Positions 18,145-27,221 are shown, counted from the stretch's first letter. The stretch: DNA of 52,916 nucleotides from Arthrobacter sp. AQ5-05 (GCF_003287975.1 NZ_QMKQ01000026.1:1-52916), one strand, 5' to 3'. Notes: generated from the sequence alone by a model not told the origin. A program made the numbers and translations.

Positions 18145-19113
18145 CGGCCGGGGCATGGGGTCAAGAACCGTCGAATCGGCGTGACTTGAAGGGGAATTGG
18201 GTGTGGCTCCTGTTTGGGTAGTTCGGTCCACCAAGACTGATCCACCCCCACGGGAGCCACAATGTTAGATTGTTGCCATGAATCCTTCCGCGGGGGTATT
18301 CGATCCCGGGCATCTGGGCGAACTGACCCGCGTCGTCCCGGCCGAGATGGTCGATGCGGCGCTCTGGGACCGCAGCTTCGCCACCTATGACTTCTTCCGC
18401 GAGGTGGCCGCCACGGGCGCGGATTCCCTCTTCCGCGCCAAGACCGACGAAAAGGCCATGAAACTGCCGGTCCTTGCCGAGCTGGCCGATGGTTCCTACC
18501 TTTCGCCGCGGGCCAACGCGTCCGGGTCATCGATGCCGCACTGACTACCAGCACCGAGGCCAAGACCAGCACCACCGAGTACCGGCTGGTCACCACGATC
18601 CTTGACCTCCGCCAAGCACCCACCCAGAAGATAGTCAGCCGTTACCACGGGCGATGGGAGATCGAAACGGCATACTGCGAGCTGAAATCACGCATCCTGG
18701 GCGGCGGGGTGCTGCGGGGCGGCACCCCGCCGGGGCGGTCATCCCGGAAAGCTGGCCGCTGCTGACCTGCTGCCATATCCTGCGCACCGCGATGACCGAT
18801 ATGACACTGGAACACCCCGACATCGACCCCGACCGTTTGTCCTTCAGCATCGCCCTGAACACCGCGCGCGACGAGGTGATCCAGGCCCGCGGGATTCCCG
18901 CTGAAGCCTTGATCGACTTGGTCGGACGCATCGGGTCCGCGGTCCTGGCCGAGGTGATGCCCAAGCGTCGGATCCGCACCGGTGTCAGAGTGGTCAAACG
19001 GGCGGTCTCCAAATACCGCGCCAAGACCCGGGATGTCGGCCGCCGGACCTATCCCGCACCGCTCTCCACGACGATCTTGAGGACCGACCCCGCGCCCTAA
19101 CCGAATGGCATTG
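18128..19113 (+). mobile_element. Defective IS4-type insertion sequence
   Basis: Terminal inverted repeats are visible. The left end 18128-18144 (CAATGCCATTGGGTTAG) matches the reverse complement of 19097-19113 at 16 of 17 bases, and similarity continues inward to about 26 bp. The left end is part of a perfect palindrome, CTAACCCAATG-C-CATTGGGTTAG (18122-18144). The element is about 1 kb with a decayed transposase. A further inverted repeat (GTGGCTCC at 18203, GGAGCCAC at 18253) lies before the transposase start. No clear target duplication was found. Confidence 0.75.
18278..19100 (+). pseudogene. IS4-family transposase pseudogene
   Basis: The start is intact: residues 1-29 (from MNPSAGVFDPGHLGELTRVV) match the N-terminal domain of IS4-type transposases. 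The reading then jumps directly to the catalytic-core stretch LWDRSFATYDFFREVAATG, so roughly the first half of the catalytic domain is deleted. A stop or frame change follows near 18541. The sequence continues in another frame with IVSRYHGRWEIETAYCELKS, the usual C-terminal core. A further shift near 18725 leads to the tail ending at 19100. Inactive. Confidence 0.8.
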
Positions 19114-19119
19114 AAGCAA

Positions 19120-19610
19120 ACCCGCATTTTTGGGTCATGGCAGTAGCGGCTGTGTCGCCGCCGCGGCATCGATTCCGATACCGCGAAGTGCCCATGCCCC
19201 CAGTGCTAGCGGTGGGTTTTGGCCTAGTCGTTGAAGTATCGAAACTGCGCGTCGCGGTCCGGGCCCTGATCGCCCTCCCGGGTCTTGGCGTTGGACTGCA
19301 GGCTGAAACCCGCCCGGTGCAACAGCCCGACGACGGTGTCCGCCGCGAAGACGGCATCGCGTGCCCCACGTTCGTCCGGTCCGTCCAACGCGAGCAACTA
19401 CTGCAGCAGCCCGGTATCCATCTCGGATATCCGCTCGCGTCCCCCACCGGGCAGACGCGTACTGCCCAGCGGCGTTTCACCTGTATCCAGATCGTGGATT
19501 CCCCGCAAGGCGGTGTGCTCCGAGGCTCCCGCTGCCCGGCCCACCATCTTGACCCCGCCATGCCCAACACCCGGACCTCGACCCCATCGACAAACAACGC
19601 AGCCGCTCAT
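19120..19610 (-). pseudogene. ISAzo13-family transposase remnant
   Basis: Minus-strand reading gives GHGGVKMVGRAAGASEHTAL, then LDTGETPLGSTRLPGGGRER and an EMDTGLLQ stop, continuing across frames to FSLQSNAKTREGD and DRDAQFRYFND. This is the order of the helix-turn-helix and central region of ISAzo13 (Rhodopirellula-type DDE) transposases. Frameshifts and stops make it non-functional. With the IS4 element it forms a mobile-DNA scar between the FAD dehydrogenase and fadA6. About 170 bp further to fadA6 holds nothing recognisable. Confidence 0.65.
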
Positions 19611-19783
19611 CCCGATGCCGCCACCCCGGGAAGTAGCGCCAGTAGTTTAGCGACATCTCCTAACGGAACAACGTCGGGGCTAATGACTCCGCACAGCTTG
19701 ACATTTTTCGCTGGACGCCAAAAACCGGGACCTACAGATTCGCAAATGTGGATCCAGCAGATCCCGGTCAGCCATGAGTCTTT

Positions 19784-20935
19784 TTAGAGCCGTTCGATGA
19801 TGGTGACATTGGCCTGACCGCCGCCTTCACACATCACCTGCAGGCCGTAACGCCCACCGGTGCGCTCGAGTTCGTTCAGCAGCGTGGTCATTAAACGGGT
19901 GCCGGTGGCACCAATCGGGTGGCCCAGCGCGATGCCTCCACCGTTGACGTTGACCTTGCTGCGGTCAATGCCAAGCTCCTGCATCCAGGCCAGCACCACC
20001 GGGGCAAACGCCTCGTTGCATTCAAAAAGGTCGATCTCATCAACACCCATGCCGGCTCGTTCCAGCGCGTACTTGGTCGCGCGGATTGGACCGGTGAGCA
20101 TCCAGACCGGATCATCGGCACGCACCGAGATGTGGTGGATGCGGGCGCGCGGCTTCAGCCCGTGCTCGTCGACGGCTTTTTGCGAGGCGATCAGCATGGC
20201 GCTGGCACCGTCGCAAATCTGCGCGGCCACCGCAGCGGTCAACCGGCCGCCCTCCGAGAGCGGATCCAGCGACGCCATCTTCTCCAGGGTGGTCCCCCGG
20301 CGGATGGTTTCATCCTGCTCCAGTCCATTGAGCGGAACGATTTCTGCATCAAAACGGCCCTCGTCTGCAGCAGTTGCGGCACGCTGGTGGCTTTCGAGTG
20401 CAAACTGTTCCATGGTCTCGCGGGCAACGTCCCATTTTTCCGCGATCATTTCCGCGGCGCGGAACTGGGAGACTTCCTGGTCCCCATACCTGGCCACCCA
20501 GCCCGGGGACTCGGCAAACGGGGTGGTGAATCCGAAATCGGAACCGGCGATCATGGCGGCGGAAATCGGGATTGCGGACATGTTCTGCACGCCCCCGGCA
20601 ATGATCAGATCCGCTGTTCCGGACATGACGCCCTGCGCCGCGAAGTGCACCGACTGCTGGCTGGAACCGCACTGGCGGTCGATGGTCACCCCCGGAACAT
20701 GGTCCGGCAGGCCGGCGACCAGCCACGCGGTACGGGCAATGTCGCCCGCCTGCGACCCGAGGGTGTCGGTGCACCCGAAGATCACGTCGTCAACCGCACC
20801 AGGATCGACTCCGGTGCGTTCCATGAGCGCGGAAATCACGTGTGCGCCAAGGTCGGCGGAGTGGATCTGCGCCAGGGAGCCGCCGCGGCGTCCAACCGGG
20901 GTACGTACAGCATCAATAATGTAGGCTTCACTCAT
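19784..20935 (-). CDS. fadA6: FadA6-type thiolase of HIP degradation
   Basis: 383 residues. It resembles mycobacterial FadA6 (Rv3556c) along its whole length: AYIIDAVRTPVGRRGG at the start, active-site Cys89 in VTIDRQCGSSQQ, SGTADLIIAGGVQNMS, NEAFAPVVLAWM, the GHPIGATG His motif, and MCEGGGQANVTIIERL at the end. It carries out thiolytic cleavage of open-chain CoA thioesters formed after ring-C hydrolysis. Last gene of the fadE30-ipdF-fadA6 operon, 13 bp after ipdF. Its 3' side borders the mobile-element scar. Confidence 0.93.
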   Translation of the reverse strand: MSEAYIIDAVRTPVGRRGGSLAQIHSADLGAHVISALMERTGVDPGAVDDVIFGCTDTLGSQAGDIARTAWLVAGLPDHVPGVTIDRQCGSSQQSVHFAAQGVMSGTADLIIAGGVQNMSAIPISAAMIAGSDFGFTTPFAESPGWVARYGDQEVSQFRAAEMIAEKWDVARETMEQFALESHQRAATAADEGRFDAEIVPLNGLEQDETIRRGTTLEKMASLDPLSEGGRLTAAVAAQICDGASAMLIASQKAVDEHGLKPRARIHHISVRADDPVWMLTGPIRATKYALERAGMGVDEIDLFECNEAFAPVVLAWMQELGIDRSKVNVNGGGIALGHPIGATGTRLMTTLLNELERTGGRYGLQVMCEGGGQANVTIIERL

Positions 20936-20948
20936 TGTTCTTGCTCCT

Positions 20949-21752
20949 TTATGCCTGTTGGCTGCTCACCGGGACAACTTCACCGGTCATGTATGAGGAA
21001 TAGTCACTGGCCAAAAACACCATGACATTGGCGATTTCCCAGGGTTCGGCCGCCCGGCCAAAGGCCTCACGGGAGGTCAGCTGCTCAAGCAGCTCCTCGG
21101 AGGTGACCTTGGCCAGGAACGGGTGCATGGCCAAGGACGGAGCGACCGCGTTGATGCGGATGCCATGCGGTGCAACGTCCATGGCCGCGGAACGGGTCAG
21201 AGCCATGACGCCGGCCTTGGCCGCGGCGTAGTGGGCCTGGCCTTCCTGGGCACGCCAACCAATGACCGAAGCGTTGTTGATGATCACGCCCTTGGTGTTG
21301 TTCTTGACCATGCGCTGGCTTGCAGCACGCACCGAGCGGAAGGTCCCGGTCAGCGTGACGTTCAGGACCTTGTCCCACTGCTCGTCTTCCATCTCCAGGA
21401 TGGAGGCGGTGCCGCCCAGCCCGGCATTGTTGATCATGACATCAACCCCGCCGGCTTCCTCCGCGACGTCCAAGAGCGCCTGGACCTGGGCTTCGTCGGT
21501 GACATCGCATACTGCGAAACGCACCCGCTCGGCACCGAATTCCGCACCCAGCTCGGTGGCAGAGGCCTCGAGACGTCCAGCGTGGGTGTCACCCAAAACC
21601 ACCAGTGCGGCGCCTTCTTCGAGGCAGCGGCGCGCGGCGGCGGCGCCGATTCCGGCACCCGCGGCGGCGGTGATCACCACGCGGCGGCCGGCGAGCAGGC
21701 CATGGGCCTTGACGTAGTCGGGAGCTGGTTGTGCAATGCGTGTCACGGTCAT
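20949..21752 (-). CDS. ipdF: IpdF-type SDR, hydroxy-HIP-CoA dehydrogenase
   Basis: 267 residues. Short-chain dehydrogenase with the cofactor motif TAAAGAGIGAA (about 28-38), the NNAG motif and a YAAAK catalytic pair (about 175-179). In Mycobacterium and Rhodococcus the SDR beside fadE30 (Rv3559c) is IpdF, which oxidises the 5-hydroxyl of the HIP-CoA intermediate. The ATGA overlap with fadE30 and the 13-bp gap to fadA6 support one transcript. The assignment is mainly by neighbourhood plus overall resemblance. Confidence 0.87.
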   Translation of the reverse strand: MTVTRIAQPAPDYVKAHGLLAGRRVVITAAAGAGIGAAAARRCLEEGAALVVLGDTHAGRLEASATELGAEFGAERVRFAVCDVTDEAQVQALLDVAEEAGGVDVMINNAGLGGTASILEMEDEQWDKVLNVTLTGTFRSVRAASQRMVKNNTKGVIINNASVIGWRAQEGQAHYAAAKAGVMALTRSAAMDVAPHGIRINAVAPSLAMHPFLAKVTSEELLEQLTSREAFGRAAEPWEIANVMVFLASDYSSYMTGEVVPVSSQQA

Positions 21753-22918
21753 ACTCGTGCCTCCTTGGGCAAGCCGAGCACACGCTCGGCAATCACGTTT
21801 CGTTGGATTTCGTCCGAGCCGCCGTAGAGGGTGTCGGCTCGGCTAAAGAGATAGAGCGACTGAAGCTCATCGAGTCGGTACGGGGCTTCGGCGACCGTCA
21901 GGCCACCGGAACCGGCAACAGCCATGGCCAATTCGCCCAGTGAACGATGCCACGGCGCCCACAACAACTTGGTGATCGAGGCTTCGATGCCCTGCTCGCC
22001 GCTCAGCGTGCGCAGCCCGTGCATGCGCAGCATGTCCAGGCCCATGTGGGCTTGGACAATCCTGTCTTGGATCAGCGGGTCGTTAATGGCTCCGTTGCTG
22101 CGGGCCAGATCGATAATGACCTGCAGCTCGCCCTGGAACGCGATCTGTTGGGCCAGCGTGGAGACTCCGCGTTCAAATCCGAGGGTTCCCATGGCCACCG
22201 ACCAGCCGGCACCCGGTTCACCGACCACAAGGTCCTGATCGGTTGTGGCACCGTCAAAGAACACTTCGCTGAATTCCGAGGTTCCGGTCAACTGGAGGAT
22301 CGGCCGGATTTCCACGCCGTCCTGATCCATCGGAACCAGCAGGTAGGACAGCCCCCGGTGCTTTTGTGACCCGGCTTCGGTGCGGGCAATAACAAAGCAC
22401 CAATTGGCGGTGTGCGCCAGCGAGGTCCACACCTTCTGCCCGTCAATGACCCATTTGCCGTCTTCCAGCCTGGCCTTGGTGGAGACCGAGGCCAGGTCGG
22501 AGCCCGCACCGGGTTCCGAATATCCCTGGCACCAGAGCTCCTCAACGGCAATGATGCGCGGCAAAAAGCGGGCTTGTTGTTCCGGCGTCCCAAAGGCGAT
22601 CAGCGTGGGCCCCAGCAATTCCTCGCCGAGGTGGTTTACACGCGCCGGCGCGTTGGCCCGGGCATATTCCTCGTGGAAAATGACCTGCTGTTGCAGGCTC
22701 AGCCCTCGTCCACCGTGTTCCTTGGGCCAGCTGACACAGCTCCAGCCGTGTGCAGCCAGATGACGGTTCCATTCCAGGCGTTCCGCAAAGGCCTCATGTT
22801 CTCGGCCCGAACCGCCCAGCCCGCGCAGACGGGCAAATCGGCTGACAAGATTTGATTCGAGCCATTGGCGGATCTCTTGCCGAAACTCGTTGTCTTGAAC
22901 CGAATAGTTCAAATCCAC
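21749..22918 (-). CDS. fadE30: FadE30-type acyl-CoA dehydrogenase
   Basis: 389 residues with a GTG start behind GAGGTG. Acyl-CoA dehydrogenase with W-C-QGYSEPGAGSDLAS (substrate/flavin loop, near 135), and the C-terminal GGSDEIQRNVIAERVLGLP that binds FAD in the dimer. Same position in the operon as Rv3560c next to ipdF and fadA6. Known role: introduction of a double bond into the propionyl side chain of the HIP-CoA family. First gene of its operon; the operator-like site at 22979 lies 60 bp upstream and is shared with the divergent hydratase operon. Confidence 0.92.
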   Translation of the reverse strand: MDLNYSVQDNEFRQEIRQWLESNLVSRFARLRGLGGSGREHEAFAERLEWNRHLAAHGWSCVSWPKEHGGRGLSLQQQVIFHEEYARANAPARVNHLGEELLGPTLIAFGTPEQQARFLPRIIAVEELWCQGYSEPGAGSDLASVSTKARLEDGKWVIDGQKVWTSLAHTANWCFVIARTEAGSQKHRGLSYLLVPMDQDGVEIRPILQLTGTSEFSEVFFDGATTDQDLVVGEPGAGWSVAMGTLGFERGVSTLAQQIAFQGELQVIIDLARSNGAINDPLIQDRIVQAHMGLDMLRMHGLRTLSGEQGIEASITKLLWAPWHRSLGELAMAVAGSGGLTVAEAPYRLDELQSLYLFSRADTLYGGSDEIQRNVIAERVLGLPKEARV

Positions 22919-22978
22919 GGCTACACCTCACTCTCGATATCCATTGGTCACATGTTCAAACTTCGCTTATGCTAGCAA

Positions 22979-22996
22979 ACCAAGCACTTGTTTGGT
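22979..22996. promoter_or_regulatory. Shared palindromic operator, site C (exact KstR2-type match)
   Basis: ACCAAGCACTTGTTTGGT. The first 14 bases, ACCAAGCACTTGTT, fit the published KstR2 consensus AnCAAGnnCTTGnT exactly. The whole forms a near-perfect 20-bp palindrome with its flanking bases. Located between divergent fadE30 and the enoyl-CoA hydratase-fadE31/32/33 operon, both of which belong to the KstR2 regulon in M. tuberculosis. Confidence 0.75.
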
Positions 22997-23055
22997 TAGT
23001 CTAGTCCCAGGCAAGTTTTCCAGTTGACCAAGTGAGGCAGGAAGGGAGCGAAACG

Positions 23056-23913
23056 ATGAGTGAGAGCAACATTCAAGACGTCATCACCTACGAGGTGCGC
23101 GGATCCACGGCAATCGTGAGGCTAAACCGGCCCGATTACCGCAACGCGCAGAACTCGAAAATGACCTATGCGCTGGACGCCGCATTCACCAGGGCAGTCA
23201 ACGACGACGCGGTGAAGGTCATCGTGCTGGCCGGGAACGGCAAGCACTTCAGCGCCGGACACGACATCGGCACCCCGGAGCGGGATGCCGACCAGAGCTT
23301 CGAACGCAAGGCGGTCATGTGGTGGGACCATGTGGGAGCCGAGGGCGTCGACTCGCGCTTTGCCCGGGAGTCCGAGGTCTATCTGGGGATGTGCCGACGC
23401 TGGCGCGAACTCCCCAAGCCCATGATTGCCATGGTCCAGGGCGCGTGCATTGCCGGCGGACTGATGCTGGCCTGGTCTTGTGACTTCATCGTCGCCAGCG
23501 AGGATGCGTTCTTCTCCGATCCGGTGGTTCGCATGGGAATTCCGGGGGTGGAGTACTTCGCCCATCCGTGGGTCATGAACCCGCGCGCCGCCAAGGAATT
23601 CCTCTTCACCGGGGACCGTTTCAGCGCTCGGCGGGCCCACGATCTGGGCATGGTGAACCACGTGGTTCCGGTCGCCGAGCTTGAGAAGACAGTCCTCGAC
23701 ATGGCCGAGCGCATTGGCGCCATGCCACGCCTGGGACTCGCCCTGGCCAAAAAAGCAGTAAACCAGGTCGAGGACCTGCAGGGCATGCGTGCCGGCATGG
23801 ACTCGGTTTTTGGGTTGCATCATGCGGCCCATGCACACAACGCAGAGGTCGGCAAGGATTCGCTGGCCGGAATGGGAGCCAAGAGCATGCGTGAGGCGGC
23901 CGCACAATCATGA
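23056..23913 (+). CDS. Enoyl-CoA hydratase of the HIP operon
   Basis: 285 residues from the ATG at 23056 with GGAAGGGAG upstream; an in-frame GTG at 23032 is less likely. Crotonase fold with KHFSAGHDIGTPE (about 70-82) and the oxyanion-hole stretch MVQGACIAGGLMLAWSCD (about 132-149). The catalytic acidic position lies in the SDPVVRMGIPGVEY segment. First gene of an operon with three acyl-CoA dehydrogenases; ATGA overlap with the next gene. Likely hydrates an unsaturated CoA thioester from the FadE enzymes. No unique orthologue name is justified. Confidence 0.88.
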   Translation: MSESNIQDVITYEVRGSTAIVRLNRPDYRNAQNSKMTYALDAAFTRAVNDDAVKVIVLAGNGKHFSAGHDIGTPERDADQSFERKAVMWWDHVGAEGVDSRFARESEVYLGMCRRWRELPKPMIAMVQGACIAGGLMLAWSCDFIVASEDAFFSDPVVRMGIPGVEYFAHPWVMNPRAAKEFLFTGDRFSARRAHDLGMVNHVVPVAELEKTVLDMAERIGAMPRLGLALAKKAVNQVEDLQGMRAGMDSVFGLHHAAHAHNAEVGKDSLAGMGAKSMREAAAQS

Positions 23914-25103
23914 ACACCGACACAATGAACCTTGACCTGAGCGAGGAACAGCTCGCATTTGCTGCCGAGGCACGCGCCTGGCTCGCCGAGCATGTTCCCG
24001 CAACGCCGTTGCCCTCAATGGACACCGCCGAAGGCTTTGCCGCCCACCGTGCGTGGGAGGCCGAGCTTGCCCGCGGCGGCTGGTCCGTGGTCTCCTGGCC
24101 CGAAGAATTCGGTGGCCGCGGAGCCGGCCTCATCGAATGGGTGCTCTTCGAGGAAGAGTACTACCGCGCCGGCGCACCGACCCGCGCCGCACAAAACGGT
24201 ATTTCACTGCTTGCACCAATCCTTTTCGGGCATGGCACCGACGCCCAGCGCGAACGTTTCCTGCGCCCCATGACCGATGGCTCACTGATCTGGGCGCAGG
24301 CCTGGTCGGAGCCGGAATCCGGCAGCGACCTGGCCTCCATCCGCAGCACCGCGCGGCGCGACGAGGAACGCGGCGGCTGGATTCTCAACGGCCAAAAAAC
24401 CTGGAGCTCCCGTGCCCCCTGGGCGGATCGCGGCTTTGGGCTGTTCCGCTCGGACCCCGCGGCCCAGCGCCACCGCGGTTTGACCTATTTCCTGTTCCCG
24501 CTGGACGCCGAGGGCATCACCATCCGCCCGATTGCACAGCTGGATGGCACCACCGGTTTTGCCGAAATTTTCCTTGACGACGTGTTCGTTGCCGATGAGG
24601 ATGTGCTTGGCGAGCCGGGCGACGGCTGGCGGGTTGCCATGAGCACCGCCGGCAACGAACGCGGACTGTCGCTGCGCTCCCCCGGACGCTTCTGCGCCGC
24701 CACCGATCGACTGATCGATCTCTGGCACACCCACCAGGAACAGGAACCATTGGCCCAGGACGCGGTCGTGGATGCATGGATCAAGTCCGAGGCCTACCGC
24801 CTCTACACCTGGGGCACCGTCAGCACCCTGCAGGACGGCGGCGACGTGGGTGCCGAAGGCAGCGTCAACAAGGTGTTCTGGTCCGAACTGGACATTGCAC
24901 TGCATGGCACCGCCCTGGCGCTGCTGGGCCCCGAGGCCGAGCTTCGCGGTCCCTCGGCAGTCTCCAATGGCCGCTGGATCGAGGACTACGTCTTCTCGCT
25001 GGGCGGTCCCATCTATGCGGGAACCAACGAAATCCAACGCAACATCATCGCAGAACGTCTACTTGGCCTGCCCCGCGGCGGCGACGGAAGGAAAACGTCA
25101 TGA
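23910..25103 (+). CDS. fadE31: FadE31-type acyl-CoA dehydrogenase subunit
   Basis: 397 residues; the start overlaps the hydratase stop (a second ATG at 23925 is possible). It has the loop QAWSEPESGSDLASIRSTA and the C-terminal FAD-dimer motif YAGTNEIQRNIIAERLLGLP, but not the G-x-x-x-T-x-E-H acidic site seen in the two following subunits. Such complementary halves are the mark of the alpha2beta2 acyl-CoA dehydrogenases of steroid degraders (FadE31/32/33), where each active site uses residues from two gene products. Coupled to the next gene by an ATGA overlap. Confidence 0.87.
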   Translation: MNTDTMNLDLSEEQLAFAAEARAWLAEHVPATPLPSMDTAEGFAAHRAWEAELARGGWSVVSWPEEFGGRGAGLIEWVLFEEEYYRAGAPTRAAQNGISLLAPILFGHGTDAQRERFLRPMTDGSLIWAQAWSEPESGSDLASIRSTARRDEERGGWILNGQKTWSSRAPWADRGFGLFRSDPAAQRHRGLTYFLFPLDAEGITIRPIAQLDGTTGFAEIFLDDVFVADEDVLGEPGDGWRVAMSTAGNERGLSLRSPGRFCAATDRLIDLWHTHQEQEPLAQDAVVDAWIKSEAYRLYTWGTVSTLQDGGDVGAEGSVNKVFWSELDIALHGTALALLGPEAELRGPSAVSNGRWIEDYVFSLGGPIYAGTNEIQRNIIAERLLGLPRGGDGRKTS

Positions 25104-26086
25104 AATTCGTGATCAGCGACGAACAACGAGCCCTGGCAGAGGCCCTCGAACAGATTATTGAGGGGGCCGGCGGAACCGGTGTTGCCCGCGCCTGGGCAGC
25201 CGGCGATCGGGCCCCGGGCCAGGAACTTTGGGCACATCTCGCCGAGCTGGGAATGCTCGGACTGTGCATCGACGAGGCCGACGGCGGCATGGGCGGCACA
25301 CCGGTCGACCTCGTGGTGGCCTTTGAACAATTGGGGTATCACGCGGTCCCCGGACCGTACCTGGAATCCGCGGCACTGCTCCCGGACTTGGTGAACCCCG
25401 CCATTCGCGAGGGACTGATAGACGGCTCGGTCATCGCCACCGCCGCCATCCCCGGACTTCTCACCTATGCGCTCGATTCGGCCTCCAGCACCCACAGCTT
25501 CATTGTGAACCCGGATTCCATCTCCTTGGCCAAGGCCGGTGAACCAATAGGTTCCATCGACGAGACCCGCACACTGAGCGAATTGCAGGCAACGGAAAGC
25601 GCAACGACACTCGATGAACAGCTGGTGGCAACCGCCATCGACCGGGCCACGCTTGGCTGCGCAGCGGTCCTGTTGGGCGCCGGGGAACGCTTGCTCCATG
25701 AGGCCGTCGAATACGCGAAAATCCGTCGCCAATTTGGCCGTGCCATCGGCGAGTACCAAGCGCTCAAGCATCAACTGGCCGACGTTCGGGTGGCACTGAC
25801 CTTCGCGCGCCCCTTGATCAACGGCGCAGCCTTGGACCTGGGCAGCCCGGCGGGTCCGCGCAGCGTCTCTGCCGCGAAGGTTGCCGCGGGCGATGCGGCG
25901 CTGCTCGCCGCTCGTGTGGCACTGCAGGTTCACGGGGCCATCGGTTATACCCAGGAACACGACCTGAGCCTGTGGATCACCCGAGTGCATGCCCTGCTGG
26001 GCGCATGGGGCACCGCCAGGTATCACCGCAACCGCGTGGCGTCCTTCATCCTGTCCCCCGTCTCCCAGCTGGCGCCGGTTGCGTGA
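25100..26086 (+). CDS. fadE32: FadE32-type acyl-CoA dehydrogenase subunit
   Basis: 328 residues, shorter than a homomeric acyl-CoA dehydrogenase, as expected for FadE32 (about 320 in M. tuberculosis). It starts MKFVISDEQRALAEALE and ends with the HGAIGYTQEHDLSLWITR region containing the acidic residue. It lacks the GTNEIQRN motif, which FadE31 supplies. Overlaps fadE31 by 4 bases and lies 7 bp before fadE33. Acts as a subunit in oxidation of ring-derived CoA thioesters; the exact substrate is not fixed by sequence. Confidence 0.85.
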   Translation: MKFVISDEQRALAEALEQIIEGAGGTGVARAWAAGDRAPGQELWAHLAELGMLGLCIDEADGGMGGTPVDLVVAFEQLGYHAVPGPYLESAALLPDLVNPAIREGLIDGSVIATAAIPGLLTYALDSASSTHSFIVNPDSISLAKAGEPIGSIDETRTLSELQATESATTLDEQLVATAIDRATLGCAAVLLGAGERLLHEAVEYAKIRRQFGRAIGEYQALKHQLADVRVALTFARPLINGAALDLGSPAGPRSVSAAKVAAGDAALLAARVALQVHGAIGYTQEHDLSLWITRVHALLGAWGTARYHRNRVASFILSPVSQLAPVA

Positions 26087-26093
26087 GAGCGGC

Positions 26094-27206
26094 ATGGACT
26101 TCTCACTGACCGACGAGCAAAACGAGCTGGCCAAGACCCTTCATGCAGTGTTGGAACGCCACGCGGATTCCGCCGCCGTGCGCCAGGGAGCAGAGTCGGA
26201 GCTCGGTTATGACAAAGATCTGTGGCGCATACTCGCCCAGGAGGTCGGGGTCGCCTCGCTGGCGATCCCGGAGGAATATGGCGGTGCGGGCTGCAACTGG
26301 ATTGAAACCGGGCTGGCCTTGGAAGTGCTCGGCTACCATCTGGCCCCCAGTCCCCTGCTGGCCTCCGGCGTGCTGGCAACCGCAGCGTTGCTGGAAGCCG
26401 CGGATGCAGACGCCTGCGAACGGATACTGCCGGAAATCGCCGAGGGAAGCAGCATCGCAACGCTGGCCTGGGCAACTGCGCAGGGACAGTGGGAAACCAC
26501 GCGCAGCGACATCACCGCCACGCACCATGGCCAATGGGTGCTTAACGGAACCGCAAGCCTGGTGCTTGACGGGCAATCCGCGGACATCATCCTGGCTGTT
26601 GCTTCCACCCCGGCCGGCATCGGGCTCTTTGAAGTGCTTGATGCCCAGAATGTTGCCCGGGTGCAGACTCCTGCCATGGACACCACGCTGAGCTTTGCGA
26701 CGCTGGATTTTTCACATGTCGAGGCACGGCCGCTCTTGCTGGATGCCGGCAAGGCACTGGAAAAGATCCGGGACATCGCCTTGGTTGCGCGCGCTTGCCT
26801 GCAGGCCGGGACCGCGCGGCGCGGGCTGGACATGACGGTTGAATATTCCACGCAGCGGGTCCAGTTTGGCCGGCAGATTGGTTCTTTCCAGGCGCTCAAG
26901 CACCGCATGGCGGACATGCTGGTGCAGGTGGAAACCGCGCGCACCGCGGCCTGGACGGCTGCCTGGTCCGCCGGTACCGACGCCCCGGATCTGCCCGAAC
27001 GGGCGGCCATGGCCGCGGCGTGGTGTTCGGATGCCCTGGAACACATCGCCTCGGAATGCGTGCAACTGCATGGGGGCATTGCCATCACCTGGGAACATGA
27101 TGCTCAGCTGCTGTTCAAACGGGCCCACGCAACGGCGCAGCTCTTTGGGCAGGCCCGCTCGCATCGGCAACGCCTGGCTGCCCTGCTGGGAATTGGCGCG
27201 GTCTAG
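26094..27206 (+). CDS. fadE33: FadE33-type acyl-CoA dehydrogenase subunit
   Basis: 370 residues from the ATG at 26094 (7 bases after the fadE32 stop). N-terminal MDFSLTDEQNELAKTLH, EEYGGAGCNWIETG, and the C-terminal LHGGIAITWEHDAQLLFKRA acidic site, again without the GTNEIQRN dimer motif. Longer than mycobacterial FadE33 (about 318) by some 50 residues, mainly in the middle domain. It can pair with FadE31 in place of FadE32, giving two heterotetramers with different substrates. Last gene of the operon, closed by the hairpin at 27222. Confidence 0.83.
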   Translation: MDFSLTDEQNELAKTLHAVLERHADSAAVRQGAESELGYDKDLWRILAQEVGVASLAIPEEYGGAGCNWIETGLALEVLGYHLAPSPLLASGVLATAALLEAADADACERILPEIAEGSSIATLAWATAQGQWETTRSDITATHHGQWVLNGTASLVLDGQSADIILAVASTPAGIGLFEVLDAQNVARVQTPAMDTTLSFATLDFSHVEARPLLLDAGKALEKIRDIALVARACLQAGTARRGLDMTVEYSTQRVQFGRQIGSFQALKHRMADMLVQVETARTAAWTAAWSAGTDAPDLPERAAMAAAWCSDALEHIASECVQLHGGIAITWEHDAQLLFKRAHATAQLFGQARSHRQRLAALLGIGAV

Positions 27207-27221
27207 GAGCCACAAGCCTCC

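Noticed and set aside
19919-21025. 368-codon plus-strand open frame over fadA6
   Set aside because: Antisense shadow of a clear FadA6 thiolase; no motif or ribosome site.
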